Assembly (NCBI RefSeq): GCF_025148785.1 | Contig: NZ_CP102271.1 | Coordinates: 2,101,972 to 2,165,971 of the forward strand | Direction of reading: 5' to 3' | Length of the DNA: 64,000 nt | Source of the DNA: Catenibacterium mitsuokai | Lineage (GTDB): Bacteria; Bacillota_I; Bacilli_A; Erysipelotrichales; Coprobacillaceae | Part shown: positions 44,241 through 54,486 of the stretch, piece after piece | How the letters are laid out: each line of letters starts with the position of its first letter | Position numbering within the stretch: the first letter of the stretch is position 1 | Program-made: the position numbers and the translations under genes | The notes under the pieces: generated by a model | What the model saw: only the letters and a program-made list of their open reading frames with translations | The model's database searches: none | Told to the model about the DNA's origin: nothing

Positions 44241-46133
44241 TTATTCTAATTCGAATGCTCCAGTATATAACTGATAATACTGACCTTTCTGTTTAATTAA
44301 GTCCTCATGAGAACCACGTTCAATAATATGACCATGATCTAATACCATGATTACATCTGAGTTCTGTACAGTAGACAATCTATGTGCAATAACAAATACA
44401 GTACGTCCCTTCATTAAAGCATCCATACCCTTTTGTACAATTGCTTCTGTACGTGTATCAATAGAAGATGTTGCTTCATCCATGATCATAACAGGTGGAT
44501 CTGCCACAGCAGCTCTTGCAATCGCAATAAGCTGTCTCTGACCTTGTGATAAACTTGCCCCATTACCAGTCAACATTGTGTTATAACCATCTGGTAAACG
44601 AGTAATGAAATCATCAGCACCCGCAAGCTTTGCAGCTTCAATACACTGTTCATCTGTCGCTTCTAGATAACCATAACGGATATTATCCATAACTGTACCA
44701 GTAAAGAGGTTTGTATCCTGTAAGATAATACCAAGTGATCTTCTTAAATCAGGCTTTTTGATCTTATTGATGTTGATACCATCATATCTGATCTTACCAT
44801 CTTCAATATCATAGAATCTGTTAATAAGATTAGTAATAGTTGTCTTACCAGCACCAGTAGCCCCTACAAAGGCTACTTTCTGACCAGGCTTTGCATATAA
44901 TGTGATGTTATGAAGAATCATCTTATTAGGATTATAAGCGAAATCTACATCATGCATTTCTACATCGCCTTCAAGTCTTGTATAAGTCACAGTACCATCT
45001 TCATGTGGATGTTTCCATGCCCACATTTCAGTACGTTCAGTTGTTTCTACTAATTCACCATTTTCTTCTTTAGCATTCACTAAAGTAACATAACCTTCAT
45101 CAAATTCAGGTTCTTCATCTAATAATCCAAAGATACGACTAGCCCCTGCTAGCCCCATAACAACAGAGTTGATCTGCTGAGAAATCTGACCAATCTGTCC
45201 ACAGAACTGCTTAGTCATATTTAAGAATGGAACAACAATAGAAATATTTAAAGCCATACCAGATAATGAAATATTAGGTGTTTTTAAGTAAAGAAGAATT
45301 CCACCTGTTAAGGCAATTAATACATAAAGTATATTACCTACGTTATTTAGAATAGGCATTAAGATATTCGCAAACGTATTGGCTTTTCTTGACGCTTCAA
45401 ACCATTCATTGTTTACTTTATCAAATCCAGCAATTGCTTCTTCTTCATGGTTGAATACTTTGATGACCTTCTGCCCGTTCATCATTTCTTCAATATAACC
45501 TTCAGTTTCACCAAGTGTCTGCTGCTGTTTAATAAAGAATCTTGAACTCTTAGCACCAAAATTCTTAGTAATTAAAACCATGACGATACAGCCAATGAAG
45601 ATAACTCCTGCTAGCCATAAACTGAAATAAAGCATGATACTAACCACTGTGATTAAAACAATAGAAGTCTGCATAAGTGCAGGTAATGACTGCGAAATAA
45701 GCTGTCTTAATGTATCTGTATCATTTGTATAAATAGACATGATATCACCATGTGCATTTGTATCAAAATAACGGATAGGAAGACTTTCCATTTTCGCAAA
45801 CATCTTTTCTCTGAACTTCATTAATGAGCCCTGAGTCACTACAGCCATTAAACGGTTGTATGTAAATGATGCGATTAATGAAAGAATATAAAGAACGAGT
45901 AATACAACAACGATTGAGAAGATTTCAGGTTTTGCATGTACCCAGTCTTTAGTACGCCAATACTTTTCAATAACAGAAATAATATTCTGCATGAAGATAG
46001 ATGGAATAGAGCTGACAACTGCATTAAAAAGAATTAAGAAAATAATGACAGGTAGAAGAACAGGATAGAATTCAAAGAGTGTTTTGATCAAACGTGTAAA
46101 TGTGTTCTTCTTATTACCACGATTATTTTTCAT
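44241..46133 (-). CDS. ABC exporter subunit B (MdlB/LmrD-like)
   Basis: 630 residues: six-helix transmembrane domain (about 20-330), a linker insert (about 365-410) and ATPase. Walker A GATGAGKTTITNLI, signature LSQGQRQLIAIARA, Walker B VMIMDEATSSID with catalytic Glu. Partner of the upstream ABC gene in a heterodimeric multidrug-type exporter. Start at MKNNRGNKK after GGGAGGTGAACAGG, overlapping the partner by 11 bases. Confidence 0.93.
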   Translation of the reverse strand: MKNNRGNKKNTFTRLIKTLFEFYPVLLPVIIFLILFNAVVSSIPSIFMQNIISVIEKYWRTKDWVHAKPEIFSIVVVLLVLYILSLIASFTYNRLMAVVTQGSLMKFREKMFAKMESLPIRYFDTNAHGDIMSIYTNDTDTLRQLISQSLPALMQTSIVLITVVSIMLYFSLWLAGVIFIGCIVMVLITKNFGAKSSRFFIKQQQTLGETEGYIEEMMNGQKVIKVFNHEEEAIAGFDKVNNEWFEASRKANTFANILMPILNNVGNILYVLIALTGGILLYLKTPNISLSGMALNISIVVPFLNMTKQFCGQIGQISQQINSVVMGLAGASRIFGLLDEEPEFDEGYVTLVNAKEENGELVETTERTEMWAWKHPHEDGTVTYTRLEGDVEMHDVDFAYNPNKMILHNITLYAKPGQKVAFVGATGAGKTTITNLINRFYDIEDGKIRYDGININKIKKPDLRRSLGIILQDTNLFTGTVMDNIRYGYLEATDEQCIEAAKLAGADDFITRLPDGYNTMLTGNGASLSQGQRQLIAIARAAVADPPVMIMDEATSSIDTRTEAIVQKGMDALMKGRTVFVIAHRLSTVQNSDVIMVLDHGHIIERGSHEDLIKQKGQYYQLYTGAFELE

Positions 46134-47874
46134 CCTGTTCACCTCCCTTGTTTTGTGAATAGTATACTTCCTGATAAATTGGATTTGATGCAAGAAGTTC
46201 ATCATGTGTACCGATTGCTTCAATAGAACCATTATTCATAATAATGATCTGATCTGCATCCTGTACACTTGATGCTCTCTGAGCAATAATGATCTTAGTT
46301 GTTTCAGGAATAAACTTCTTAAATCCTGCTCTAATAATAGCATCTGTTTTAGTATCTACAGCACTTGTAGAGTCATCAAGAATTAAGATTTTTGGTTTCT
46401 TAAGTAATGCACGTGCAATACATAATCTCTGTTTCTGACCACCAGAAACGTTAGTACCACCCTGTTCAATATGTGTATCATATTTATCTGGGAACTGTTC
46501 GATGAATTCATCAGCACATGCAAGATGACATGCTTCTACTATTTCTTCATCTGTAGCATCTTTATTACCCCAGCGTAAGTTTTCTTTAATAGAACCAGAA
46601 AATAAGACGTTCTTCTGTAATACAACAGAAACTGCATCTCTTAGAGTCACTAAGTCATAGTCTTTTACATTTACACCAGCGACTTTTACTTCACCTTCAG
46701 TTACATCATAAAGACGTGAAATAAGATTAACAAGTGATGTTTTAGAAGAACCAGTACCACCTAAAATACCAATAGTCTGTCCAGATTTAATATGTAGATT
46801 AATATTTGCAAGGGCATAACGATCAGCACGTTTAGAATATTTAAATGAAACGTTATTAAAATCAATAGAACCATCTTTTACTTCATAGATAGGATTTTTT
46901 GGATTAGAGATAGTATGTTTTTCTTCTAATACAGCAACAATACGTTCACATGATTCCATAGAGATAGTCACCATGACAAATACCATAGATAACATCATCA
47001 AGCTCATAAGAATCTGGAAGCTATAAGTAAGTAATGAAGATAACTGACCTACCTGGATAATAGCTCCACCAAAATTAACAACTAAGAATGAACCAAATGT
47101 CATTACAAAGATCATTACAACATAGATACAGAACTGCATCATTGGGTTGTTTAATGCAAGAATCTTTTCAGCTCTTGTGAAGTCATTACAAACATCTTCT
47201 GCTGCAGTATTGAATTTCTTCATTTCAAAGTCTTCACGGACAAATGATTTTACAACTCTGATACCATTAATGTTTTCCTGTACTGAGTTGTTTAAATTAT
47301 CATATTTTCTAAATACTTTTCTAAATAAAGGCATTGTCTTCTTAATAACAAGACCTAAACCAATACCAAGTACTGGAATAGTGAATAAGAAGATTAATGC
47401 AAGTCGACCACCCATTACAAATCCCATGATTAATGAGAAGATCAACATAAGTGGCGCACGTATAACTGTACGAATAATCATCATATAAGCCATCTGAACG
47501 TTAGTAACATCCGTTGTCATACGAGTAACAAGTGATGATGCACTGAAACGGTCAATGTTTTCAAATGAGAAGTTCTGAACTGCGACAAACAAGTCTTTAC
47601 GTAAGTTCTTACCAAAACCTGCTGATGCATTGGCTGCAGTAATACCTGCAAGAGCACCAAATAGGAGTGAGAAACAAGCCATGATAATAAGTATCACACC
47701 ATATTTCACAATAACAGAGAGATCACAACCGTTCTGCATTTTATTCACCAAAGTTGCGACCATCAATGGTAGAAAACATTCTGTCAATGATTCAAAGGCA
47801 ACTAAGATAGGTGTCAAAATAGAATCTCTCTTGTATTCACGAATACTTTTCTTAAGCACACGAATTATATTCAT
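46123..47874 (-). CDS. ABC exporter subunit A (MdlA/LmrC-like)
   Basis: 583 residues: six membrane helices (about 15-310), ATPase with Walker A GGTGSSKTSLVNLI, signature VSGGQKQRLCIARA and Walker B ILILDDSTSAVD. The Asp after Walker B replaces the catalytic Glu, so this subunit carries the degenerate site normal in heterodimeric exporters; the partner gene has the intact one. AAAGGGGAAAAAAG precedes ATG. Likely regulated by the MarR gene 13 bases upstream. Confidence 0.93.
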   Translation of the reverse strand: MNIIRVLKKSIREYKRDSILTPILVAFESLTECFLPLMVATLVNKMQNGCDLSVIVKYGVILIIMACFSLLFGALAGITAANASAGFGKNLRKDLFVAVQNFSFENIDRFSASSLVTRMTTDVTNVQMAYMMIIRTVIRAPLMLIFSLIMGFVMGGRLALIFLFTIPVLGIGLGLVIKKTMPLFRKVFRKYDNLNNSVQENINGIRVVKSFVREDFEMKKFNTAAEDVCNDFTRAEKILALNNPMMQFCIYVVMIFVMTFGSFLVVNFGGAIIQVGQLSSLLTYSFQILMSLMMLSMVFVMVTISMESCERIVAVLEEKHTISNPKNPIYEVKDGSIDFNNVSFKYSKRADRYALANINLHIKSGQTIGILGGTGSSKTSLVNLISRLYDVTEGEVKVAGVNVKDYDLVTLRDAVSVVLQKNVLFSGSIKENLRWGNKDATDEEIVEACHLACADEFIEQFPDKYDTHIEQGGTNVSGGQKQRLCIARALLKKPKILILDDSTSAVDTKTDAIIRAGFKKFIPETTKIIIAQRASSVQDADQIIIMNNGSIEAIGTHDELLASNPIYQEVYYSQNKGGEQDEK

Positions 47875-47887
47875 CTTTTTTCCCCTT

Positions 47888-48316
47888 TCATTTATTTTCT
47901 AAATTTGAATAGACTTTACTAAGAAGATCAGCTAAAGTATCAATTTCTTCCTGTGTTAATCCACTCATCATCAAACGATTTGATTGCGCTATATTACGTC
48001 TTACCTGTGCACAATGGCTTTCTCCTTTTTGTGATAAACAGGCAACTTTAATTCGCTTATCCTTCGGATCATCACAACAATCAATCAGATTCTTTTCCTG
48101 AAGTCTTCTAAGAAGTCCCGCAGTTGTTGATTGAGCTACATGTAAATCCTTCTCAATCTCCTTAAAGGTCATTTTCTGATCAGGTGCGTCCTGTAATTTC
48201 AATAAAACATGGGACTGCATTAAAGTTAATCCTTCTTTTCTTAAAGAATTATTCGCACGCTTCTTTAAACAGTCATTAATATGCTTAATATAGCCTACTG
48301 CTTCACTTTCTCTCAT
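47888..48316 (-). CDS. MarR-family regulator
   Basis: 142 residues with the winged helix MTFKEIEKDLHVAQSTTAGL, LRRLQEKNLIDCCDDPKDKR and IKVACLSQKG. First gene of a MarR-ABC-ABC operon, so probably a ligand-released repressor of the exporter. AAGGAGGTAAACTG precedes ATG. The region upstream (CTTTCAATCTAATGTCAA) has no perfect palindrome that I could see. Confidence 0.92.
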   Translation of the reverse strand: MRESEAVGYIKHINDCLKKRANNSLRKEGLTLMQSHVLLKLQDAPDQKMTFKEIEKDLHVAQSTTAGLLRRLQEKNLIDCCDDPKDKRIKVACLSQKGESHCAQVRRNIAQSNRLMMSGLTQEEIDTLADLLSKVYSNLENK

Positions 48317-48397
48317 CAGTTTACCTCCTTCTGCGCATTAGAATGATAGTACACTTTCAATCTAATGTCAATAGTATGCTATTAAATATTAAATTAT

Positions 48398-48422
48398 AAA
48401 AAAAGAAGGACTTAGTCCTTCT
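48398..48422 (-). terminator. Terminator of pyrBI
   Basis: Perfect 8-bp stem AGAAGGAC/GTCCTTCT, three-base loop and T7; overlaps the pyrI 3' end. Confidence 0.85.
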
Positions 48423-48837
48423 TCTCAGCCTTAGATTCACAATAATAACATCTATAGATACGTTTCTCTCTATTTGCTAGATAGAACACCTGATCTAAAT
48501 CTCTTTCTACAGATGTAATACATCTTGGGTTCTTACATTTAGCCACATTAATGATTTTTTCTGGAAGCTGTAAGTTTTTCTTTTCTACTGTTTCACCATT
48601 CTTAATAATAGAAACAGTAATATTAGGATCAATATAACCTAATACATCTAAATCAACATCAAAATCGTTATCAATCTTGATGATATCTTTCTTACCCATC
48701 TTATTAGAACGGCAATTCATGATGATTGCAACCTGACAATCTAACTTACCTAGATCAAGAGCATCATATACTTCTTTTGCCTTACCAGCTGCAATATGGT
48801 CAATCACAATACCATTTTTAATACTGTCTATTCTCAT
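48412..48837 (-). CDS. pyrI: Aspartate carbamoyltransferase regulatory chain
   Basis: 141 residues. Allosteric N-domain ([10 protein letters not shown]-type start: [20 protein letters not shown]) and zinc domain with CKNPRC and CYYC. Binds CTP/ATP and links catalytic trimers. pyrI is unusual in Bacillus but occurs in Clostridia and Erysipelotrichia. ATG overlaps the pyrB stop by four bases. Confidence 0.95.
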   Translation of the reverse strand: MRIDSIKNGIVIDHIAAGKAKEVYDALDLGKLDCQVAIIMNCRSNKMGKKDIIKIDNDFDVDLDVLGYIDPNITVSIIKNGETVEKKNLQLPEKIINVAKCKNPRCITSVERDLDQVFYLANREKRIYRCYYCESKAEKKD

Positions 48838-49769
48838 AATCTTTCCACCTCATTCTGTAATCCTAATAAGCTTAAGATCAATGCCATACGGATAAAACGT
48901 CCATTATGAGCCTGTCTGAAATAAGCAGCTCTTGGATCTGCATCGACTTCAGTCTTGATTTCATTGATACGTGGAAGTGGATGCATAATAATCATATCTT
49001 TCTTTGCAGCCTGTAATTTTTCTTCATCTAAGATATAAGTATCTCTTAAACGGATATAATCCTGTTCATTGAAGAAACGTTCCTGCTGTACTCTTGTCAT
49101 ATAAAGAATATCTAATTCTGGCATGACTTCTTCCATGCTACGTACTTCTTTATATTCAATACCCATTGGATCAAGAATGTCTTCTTTTAAATATTCAGGA
49201 AGTTTTAATTCATCTGGAGAGATAAATACAAACTTAGTACCTTCATAACGTGACATTGCTTTTAATAATGAATGAACTGTACGTCCAAACTTCAAGTCAC
49301 CACAGAAACCTACTGTAAGGTTCTTTAAAGTGCCTTTTTCTCTCTGAATAGTTAATAAGTCAGTTAATGTCTGAGTAGGGTGATTATGTCCTCCATCACC
49401 TGCATTAATTAAAGGTACAGTGCATGTTGATGAAGCCACAACTGGAGCACCTTCCTTTGGATGACGCATCGCGATAATATCACAATAACCGCTAACTACA
49501 TGAATTGTATCTGATACTGTTTCTCCTTTAGAGGCACTAGATACGTTAGCAGTTGGGAATCCTAATACCTTTCCTCCAAGTGATAACATAGCACTTTCAA
49601 AAGATAATCTTGTACGTGTACTAGGTTCGAAGAATAATGTTGCAAGAATCTTATGTGCACATACGTCCTGATAACGTGTACGGTCTTTGATGATATCGTT
49701 TGCGAGTGCGATTAAATCATCAATTTCTTCAACAGATAAGTCCATTGGATCAATAATGAATTTTTTCAT
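48834..49769 (-). CDS. pyrB: Aspartate carbamoyltransferase catalytic chain
   Basis: 311 residues. Carbamoyl-phosphate site [20 protein letters not shown] (about 48-67), [28 protein letters not shown] and [10 protein letters not shown]. First dedicated step of pyrimidine synthesis, making carbamoyl aspartate. GAAGGAGCTCACC precedes ATG. No pyrR-type attenuator was recognised in the 136 bases between pyrB and the divergent acetyltransferase. Confidence 0.97.
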   Translation of the reverse strand: MKKFIIDPMDLSVEEIDDLIALANDIIKDRTRYQDVCAHKILATLFFEPSTRTRLSFESAMLSLGGKVLGFPTANVSSASKGETVSDTIHVVSGYCDIIAMRHPKEGAPVVASSTCTVPLINAGDGGHNHPTQTLTDLLTIQREKGTLKNLTVGFCGDLKFGRTVHSLLKAMSRYEGTKFVFISPDELKLPEYLKEDILDPMGIEYKEVRSMEEVMPELDILYMTRVQQERFFNEQDYIRLRDTYILDEEKLQAAKKDMIIMHPLPRINEIKTEVDADPRAAYFRQAHNGRFIRMALILSLLGLQNEVERL

Positions 49770-49905
49770 GGTGAGCTCCTTCTTTATAAACTTGTTTTAA
49801 TTCCTATCTATTATATCACAGACCCTCTATTTAAACAGTTTTTTCTAATAAAAACGTTTAATTGATATATTAACTATATTATTATGATATAGGTAAGGAG
49901 AAAAT

Positions 49906-50496
49906 ATGACTGAAAAAGAGAAAATGTTGAAAGAAATGTTGTATAATGCCAACAATGATGAAGATCTACTTAAAGAAAGAACAATCGCAAAAGATTTATG
50001 TTTCAAATTCAATCAGCTGATGCCTTCTGATGTAGAGAATCAAAAGAAACTATTAAAGGAACTACTTGGACAAATAGATGATACCGCATCGATTCTAGCA
50101 TCTTTCTGGTGTGATTATGGATATAACATCAAGGTAGGAAAAAACTTCTTTGCGAATCATAATACTGTCATTATTGATTGTGCTCCAGTAACTTTTGGAG
50201 ATAATGTCTTTATCGCACCTAACTGTGGTTTTTATACTGCGGGACATCCAATTGATACAAAACGTAGAAATCAAGGACTTGAATTTGCTTATCCTATTAC
50301 GGTGGGAAATAATGTCTGGATTGGTGCAGGTGTTCAAGTGATGCCTGGAGTCACTATTGGAGATAATGTTGTTATTGGTGGAGGCAGTGTTGTTGTAAAG
50401 GATATTCCTAGCAACAGTGTAGCCGTAGGTAATCCATGCCATGTTATTAGAGAAATTACCGAAGAAGATGAACACACAGATTGGGATCGTATTTAA
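49906..50496 (+). CDS. Sugar O-acetyltransferase (Maa/LacA type)
   Basis: 196 residues: N-terminal Mac domain (KEKMLKEMLYNANNDEDLLK) and left-handed beta-helix hexapeptides (VGKNFFANHN, FGDNVFIAPNCGFYTAGHPI with catalytic His, VGNNVWIGAGVQVMPGVTIG, DNVVIGGGSVVVKDI). Acetyl-CoA-dependent acetylation of maltose, glucose or galactosides. AAGGAGAAAAT precedes ATG. Single gene with terminator. Confidence 0.93.
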   Translation: MTEKEKMLKEMLYNANNDEDLLKERTIAKDLCFKFNQLMPSDVENQKKLLKELLGQIDDTASILASFWCDYGYNIKVGKNFFANHNTVIIDCAPVTFGDNVFIAPNCGFYTAGHPIDTKRRNQGLEFAYPITVGNNVWIGAGVQVMPGVTIGDNVVIGGGSVVVKDIPSNSVAVGNPCHVIREITEEDEHTDWDRI

Positions 50497-50520
50497 AAAG
50501 GATGTCGCCGACATCCTTTT
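50496..50520 (+). terminator. Terminator of the acetyltransferase gene
   Basis: Perfect AAAAGGATGTC/GACATCCTTTT stem with three-base loop; could also act on the opposite strand. Confidence 0.9.
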
Positions 50521-50551
50521 ATAATTACATATTCACCTAAGGGACATTCCT

Positions 50552-51223
50552 CTAATCATTTTGAGGCATAAAACCAGATAAGCTTTCAGCCAATGTAGAA
50601 ATAGGCATTGTCTGTACAATGACATGGCCTGGTCCCTTGACTACTGTATTAAAGAATCCTTCTCCTCCTAGGAACTTATTCTTTATACCTTTTACAGAAA
50701 CAACATCAATATGACAAGATGAACTCATTGCGACAAGGTTACCTGTATTCACAATCAGCTCTTCACCAGGATTTAAGTCATATTCTATAGCTGTACCATC
50801 TATCTCAATAAATAGTAAACCTGAGCCAAAATATCTATTCATGATGAACCCTTCTCCACCAAAGAAACCAATAGTTCCTTTTTTAGAGAATGAGATTTCT
50901 CTTTTTACAGTTTCTTCACTTGCAAGATAAGAAGACTTCTGTACGATAATATCTCCCTGACTCACATCATAGACTAATATATCACCAGGAAAAGAAGAGC
51001 CTAAGGCAATCATACTAGGCTGTGTCGCTGTATATTTATTCAAGAAAAGTGTTTCTCCTGAAAAAGCACGGCCAAATAAAGATTTCATACCACCTGATAC
51101 AGTATCCATAGTTAGAGCTGGTTTCATCCATACCATTGCGCCACTATCTGTCAAAATAGATTCGCCTTGATCTAGATGAAGTATTGCGACAGGAAGTGGT
51201 TTTCCTTTAATTTCATACTTCAT
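50552..51223 (-). CDS. AIM24/TIGR00266 family protein
   Basis: 223 residues, all-beta. GESILTDSGAMVWMKPALTM, SLFGRAFSGETLFLNKYTA, FFGGEGFIMNRYFGSGLLFI and GEGFFNTVVKGPGHVIVQTM are family signatures. Trimeric tryptophan RNA-binding attenuation-like fold by family description; function unknown. Last gene behind fmt-deoA-HAD, 11 bases after the HAD gene. TAGGAGATGATTGT precedes ATG. Confidence 0.92.
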   Translation of the reverse strand: MKYEIKGKPLPVAILHLDQGESILTDSGAMVWMKPALTMDTVSGGMKSLFGRAFSGETLFLNKYTATQPSMIALGSSFPGDILVYDVSQGDIIVQKSSYLASEETVKREISFSKKGTIGFFGGEGFIMNRYFGSGLLFIEIDGTAIEYDLNPGEELIVNTGNLVAMSSSCHIDVVSVKGIKNKFLGGEGFFNTVVKGPGHVIVQTMPISTLAESLSGFMPQND

Positions 51224-51234
51224 ACAATCATCTC

Positions 51235-52077
51235 CTACTGATCTAATTTTAATTCATAAATCGCATCTGCTAAACCATCAGCATCTGGATCCTTGAAGAA
51301 GCATGTTCCAATGGCTTTTAATTTATCTGGCGCATTCTCTGCAACGACACCAATTTCACATGCATCAATCATCTGGAAATCATTCATAGAATCTCCAAAA
51401 CCGATTGTATCCTTCATATCTCCATGATAATAATCCACAACACGTCTCACACCATCTGCCTTTGTACAGTTCTTTAAGATGATTTCACCATTAATGAAAT
51501 CATCTTCATATTTAGAGAATGTCACAATATTAAACATTGGCGCAATATACTTTACACAATCATAAAAAGCAATCGGATCAGGGGCAATAAAACCAATCTT
51601 AGTGACACCTGTCTTTTCTAAATCAAACTGTGAGATAGGAATACGATTTTCTTCTTGACGTTTTAATTCAAAGAATCTCTGTAATTCTACATTATCCCCA
51701 AATTCCTTATTGTGTCTCTTGTCAAAGAATTCATTCACACCTGGTGTCTGATAAATAGCATGTTCAGTTTCTAGACAGAATAAGATACCATGATTCACAA
51801 AGAGTGTCATCATTTCTGAAAGAGTATATTGATCCATGTAGTTCTTAAAGATATACTTTCCATCTACCTGAACAAATCCTCCTGCACTTGCCACAATACC
51901 ATCTATCGGTAATGCTTTGACATCACCTACAATAGAAGTAGGTGCTCTACCTGTACATAAGAATACTTTATTTCCTGCATTCTTTGCTGCTTGAATCGCT
52001 TCTTTTGTTTTTTCTGTTACATGTCTTGATTTTCCTACTAATGTACCATCAATATCAAAAAATAAAAATTTACTCAT
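51235..52077 (-). CDS. Cof-type HAD phosphatase
   Basis: 280 residues, HAD with C2 cap. Motif I FFDIDGTLVGKS, motif II LCTGRAPTS, motif III Lys and motif IV IGFGDSMNDFQM. Probably dephosphorylates sugar phosphates or nucleotides. Follows deoA by three bases, so a role in nucleoside salvage is possible. A paralogue lies at 61066. Confidence 0.9.
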   Translation of the reverse strand: MSKFLFFDIDGTLVGKSRHVTEKTKEAIQAAKNAGNKVFLCTGRAPTSIVGDVKALPIDGIVASAGGFVQVDGKYIFKNYMDQYTLSEMMTLFVNHGILFCLETEHAIYQTPGVNEFFDKRHNKEFGDNVELQRFFELKRQEENRIPISQFDLEKTGVTKIGFIAPDPIAFYDCVKYIAPMFNIVTFSKYEDDFINGEIILKNCTKADGVRRVVDYYHGDMKDTIGFGDSMNDFQMIDACEIGVVAENAPDKLKAIGTCFFKDPDADGLADAIYELKLDQ

Positions 52078-52080
52078 ATA

Positions 52081-53382
52081 TTACTCCATAATCTCATCAA
52101 TCAATATAGGTTTTTCAACCTTTTCTTTACTAAAATGGAATGCACTTAATAATTCTTCTTTTCTTTCTTGTGTCCATTTACCATTATCATGAACAGTCAC
52201 TAATGGTTCTCCCTGTTCTACATAATCACCAATCTTCTTATGTAGAATCAAACCAACGCTATGATCAATTTCATCTGTGACTGTTTCTCTTCCTCCACCT
52301 AGACGCATTGATACTAGTCCAAGAGTTAATGCCTCTAGATCTTCAATATATCCTGTTTCAGGTGCATAAACATCAAATATGTGTTCAGCTACTGTAAACT
52401 TTTCAGGATAAAGAATATAATCGCTGTCTCCACCCTGTGCTTTTACCATTGCTTCTAAGGCATGTAATGCTTTTTTAGAAGAAATGGCGTCTTCTAGCAT
52501 CTTTCTTGCTTCAGTCACTGTTTCTGCCTTTTGTGCCATCATCAGCATTGTACTTCCTGCAGTTAGACATAATTCTAATAAATCTTCAGGACCATTGCCA
52601 TTAAGTGTTGCAATCGCTTCTTTCACTTCTAATGAATTACCAATTGCATAGCCTAAAGGCTGGGACATATTAGAAATAGTGGCTCTTGTATCCTTATGAA
52701 GATGCTGACCAATTGTGATCATTGTACGAGCAAGCTTCTTCGCATCCTCTAAGTTCTTCATAAAAGCACCATCACCATATTTTACATCAAGTAAAATTGC
52801 ATCACTGCCTGCAGCTAACTTCTTACTCATAATAGAAGAAGCAATCAAAGGAATAGACTGAACAGTTCCAGTGACATCTCTTAATGCATACATCTTCTTA
52901 TCAGCAGGATCAAGAGACGCTGTCTGACCAATAATAGCTAAATGAATGTCATTCACCTGTTTAATAAAATCTTCTTCATTGACATAAATATTAAGTCCTG
53001 GAATAGACTCCATCTTATCTAGAGTCCCACCTGTATGTCCAAGTCCTCTACCACTCATCTTAGCGACTGGTACACCACATGCAGCTACCATTGGACCTAA
53101 TACTAAAGATGTCTTATCACCAACACCACCAGTAGAATGCTTATCTACTTTAATACCATGAATACCACTTAAATCAATCACATCACCACTATGCATCATT
53201 TCTAAAGTCAGCTGGGCTGTTTCGTGATCTGTTAATCCATTAAAGACAACAGCCATCAAGAAAGCACTCATCTGATAATCAGGAATATCACCTTTCGTAT
53301 ATCCCTGGATTAATTCATGAATTTCTTCATCAGTTAATACTACATTATCTTTTTTCTTTTCAATAAGATCTACCATTCTCAT
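52081..53382 (-). CDS. pdp: Pyrimidine-nucleoside phosphorylase
   Basis: 433 residues, same fold as DeoA thymidine phosphorylase. KVDKHSTGGVGDKTSLVLGP (phosphate loop), AKMSGRGLGHTGGTLDKMES, RDVTGTVQSIPLI and ILLDVKYGDGAFMK are diagnostic. Splits uridine/thymidine to base and sugar-1-phosphate. ATG 53382 has AGGTGATATTT; a GTG three codons earlier lies in the ribosome site. Starts directly behind fmt. Confidence 0.93.
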   Translation of the reverse strand: MRMVDLIEKKKDNVVLTDEEIHELIQGYTKGDIPDYQMSAFLMAVVFNGLTDHETAQLTLEMMHSGDVIDLSGIHGIKVDKHSTGGVGDKTSLVLGPMVAACGVPVAKMSGRGLGHTGGTLDKMESIPGLNIYVNEEDFIKQVNDIHLAIIGQTASLDPADKKMYALRDVTGTVQSIPLIASSIMSKKLAAGSDAILLDVKYGDGAFMKNLEDAKKLARTMITIGQHLHKDTRATISNMSQPLGYAIGNSLEVKEAIATLNGNGPEDLLELCLTAGSTMLMMAQKAETVTEARKMLEDAISSKKALHALEAMVKAQGGDSDYILYPEKFTVAEHIFDVYAPETGYIEDLEALTLGLVSMRLGGGRETVTDEIDHSVGLILHKKIGDYVEQGEPLVTVHDNGKWTQERKEELLSAFHFSKEKVEKPILIDEIME

Positions 53383-53391
53383 AAATATCAC

Positions 53392-54342
53392 CTACTCAAA
53401 CTGAGTTCCTACCTCGAATATATTCTTACCATTTAAATAATCCTTTACAGACATACGTTTCTTACCAGAAAGCTGTATCTCTGTAATAACGAATACACCA
53501 TCTTCTACCTTTACCCCAATTGCATCTTTAAAGATCTTAACGATAGTACCATTCTTTTCATCTTTATGATGTTCCTTGGCATTAGGGCAGTCATGAATTT
53601 CACCCTTATAGATTTTTACAATCTGTCCATTATAAGTGGTAAATGTACCCGGATGAGGATATAAGCCTCTTACGTGATTAAAGATTTCTCTTGCTGTCTT
53701 ATTCCAGTCAAGTCTTTCATCTTCTCTCTTAATAATAGGTGCATAAACAACTTCATCAGGATTCTGTGGAATTCTATCATTTGTTTCATCAAAGATAGAT
53801 GGTAATGTATCCTTTAATAATTCAGCACCAATATCAGTTAAACGATCATATACAATTTCTAAGTTATCATCATCTGTAATTGGTGTGGATTTTTGAGAGA
53901 TAATATCACCTGCATCCATCTTTTCTGCCATATACATAATAGTCACACCTGTTTCTGTGCGACCATCAATAATAGCACGATGCACTGGTGCCCCACCACG
54001 ATAAAGTGGTAATAAAGACGCATGTACATTCACACATCCTAGACGTGGTGCTTCTAATACAGCAGTTGGTACAATCTGTCCATAAGCTGCAGTAATAATT
54101 AAATCAGGCTTTAGATCTAAGACTGCCTGATAGTCATTTCTAATACGTTCTGGCTGTAATACAGGAATATCATGTTTTAATGCTTCCTGTTTCACATCAC
54201 TCATAGTGAGTACTTTCTTTCTTCCTACATAACGATCTGGCTGAGTGACAACACCCACAACATCATATTTATTTTCTAATAACATCTGCAGTACTTTTAA
54301 TGAAAAAGATGCAGTTCCCATAAAAACAATTTTTTTACTCAT
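53392..54342 (-). CDS. fmt: Methionyl-tRNA formyltransferase
   Basis: 316 residues. FMGTASFSLKVLQML, LITAAYGQIVP, CVNVHASLLPLYRGGAPVHR (formyl-THF site with Asn/His), VTIMYMAEKMDAGDI with catalytic Asp; C-terminal OB domain binds tRNA. Formylates initiator Met-tRNA. Usually paired with def or priA; here it leads a fmt-pdp-HAD-AIM24 unit. AGGAGGAATTTT precedes ATG. Confidence 0.97.
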   Translation of the reverse strand: MSKKIVFMGTASFSLKVLQMLLENKYDVVGVVTQPDRYVGRKKVLTMSDVKQEALKHDIPVLQPERIRNDYQAVLDLKPDLIITAAYGQIVPTAVLEAPRLGCVNVHASLLPLYRGGAPVHRAIIDGRTETGVTIMYMAEKMDAGDIISQKSTPITDDDNLEIVYDRLTDIGAELLKDTLPSIFDETNDRIPQNPDEVVYAPIIKREDERLDWNKTAREIFNHVRGLYPHPGTFTTYNGQIVKIYKGEIHDCPNAKEHHKDEKNGTIVKIFKDAIGVKVEDGVFVITEIQLSGKKRMSVKDYLNGKNIFEVGTQFE

Positions 54343-54486
54343 AAAATTCCTCCTGTATTGTCTTTTTTATTATAACATACTCATTTTATAAGTGCTACCA
54401 CACAGGAAAAGCCAAAAAAACTATTGCAATCATCTAGCATTTTTGGTATTATAGTTCAGCAAACTATAGAACGAGGTGAGATTATT

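Noticed and set aside
50095-50514. 139-aa minus-strand frame over the acetyltransferase gene
   Set aside because: Low-complexity Ser/Asn-rich mirror of hexapeptide repeats; no ribosome site.
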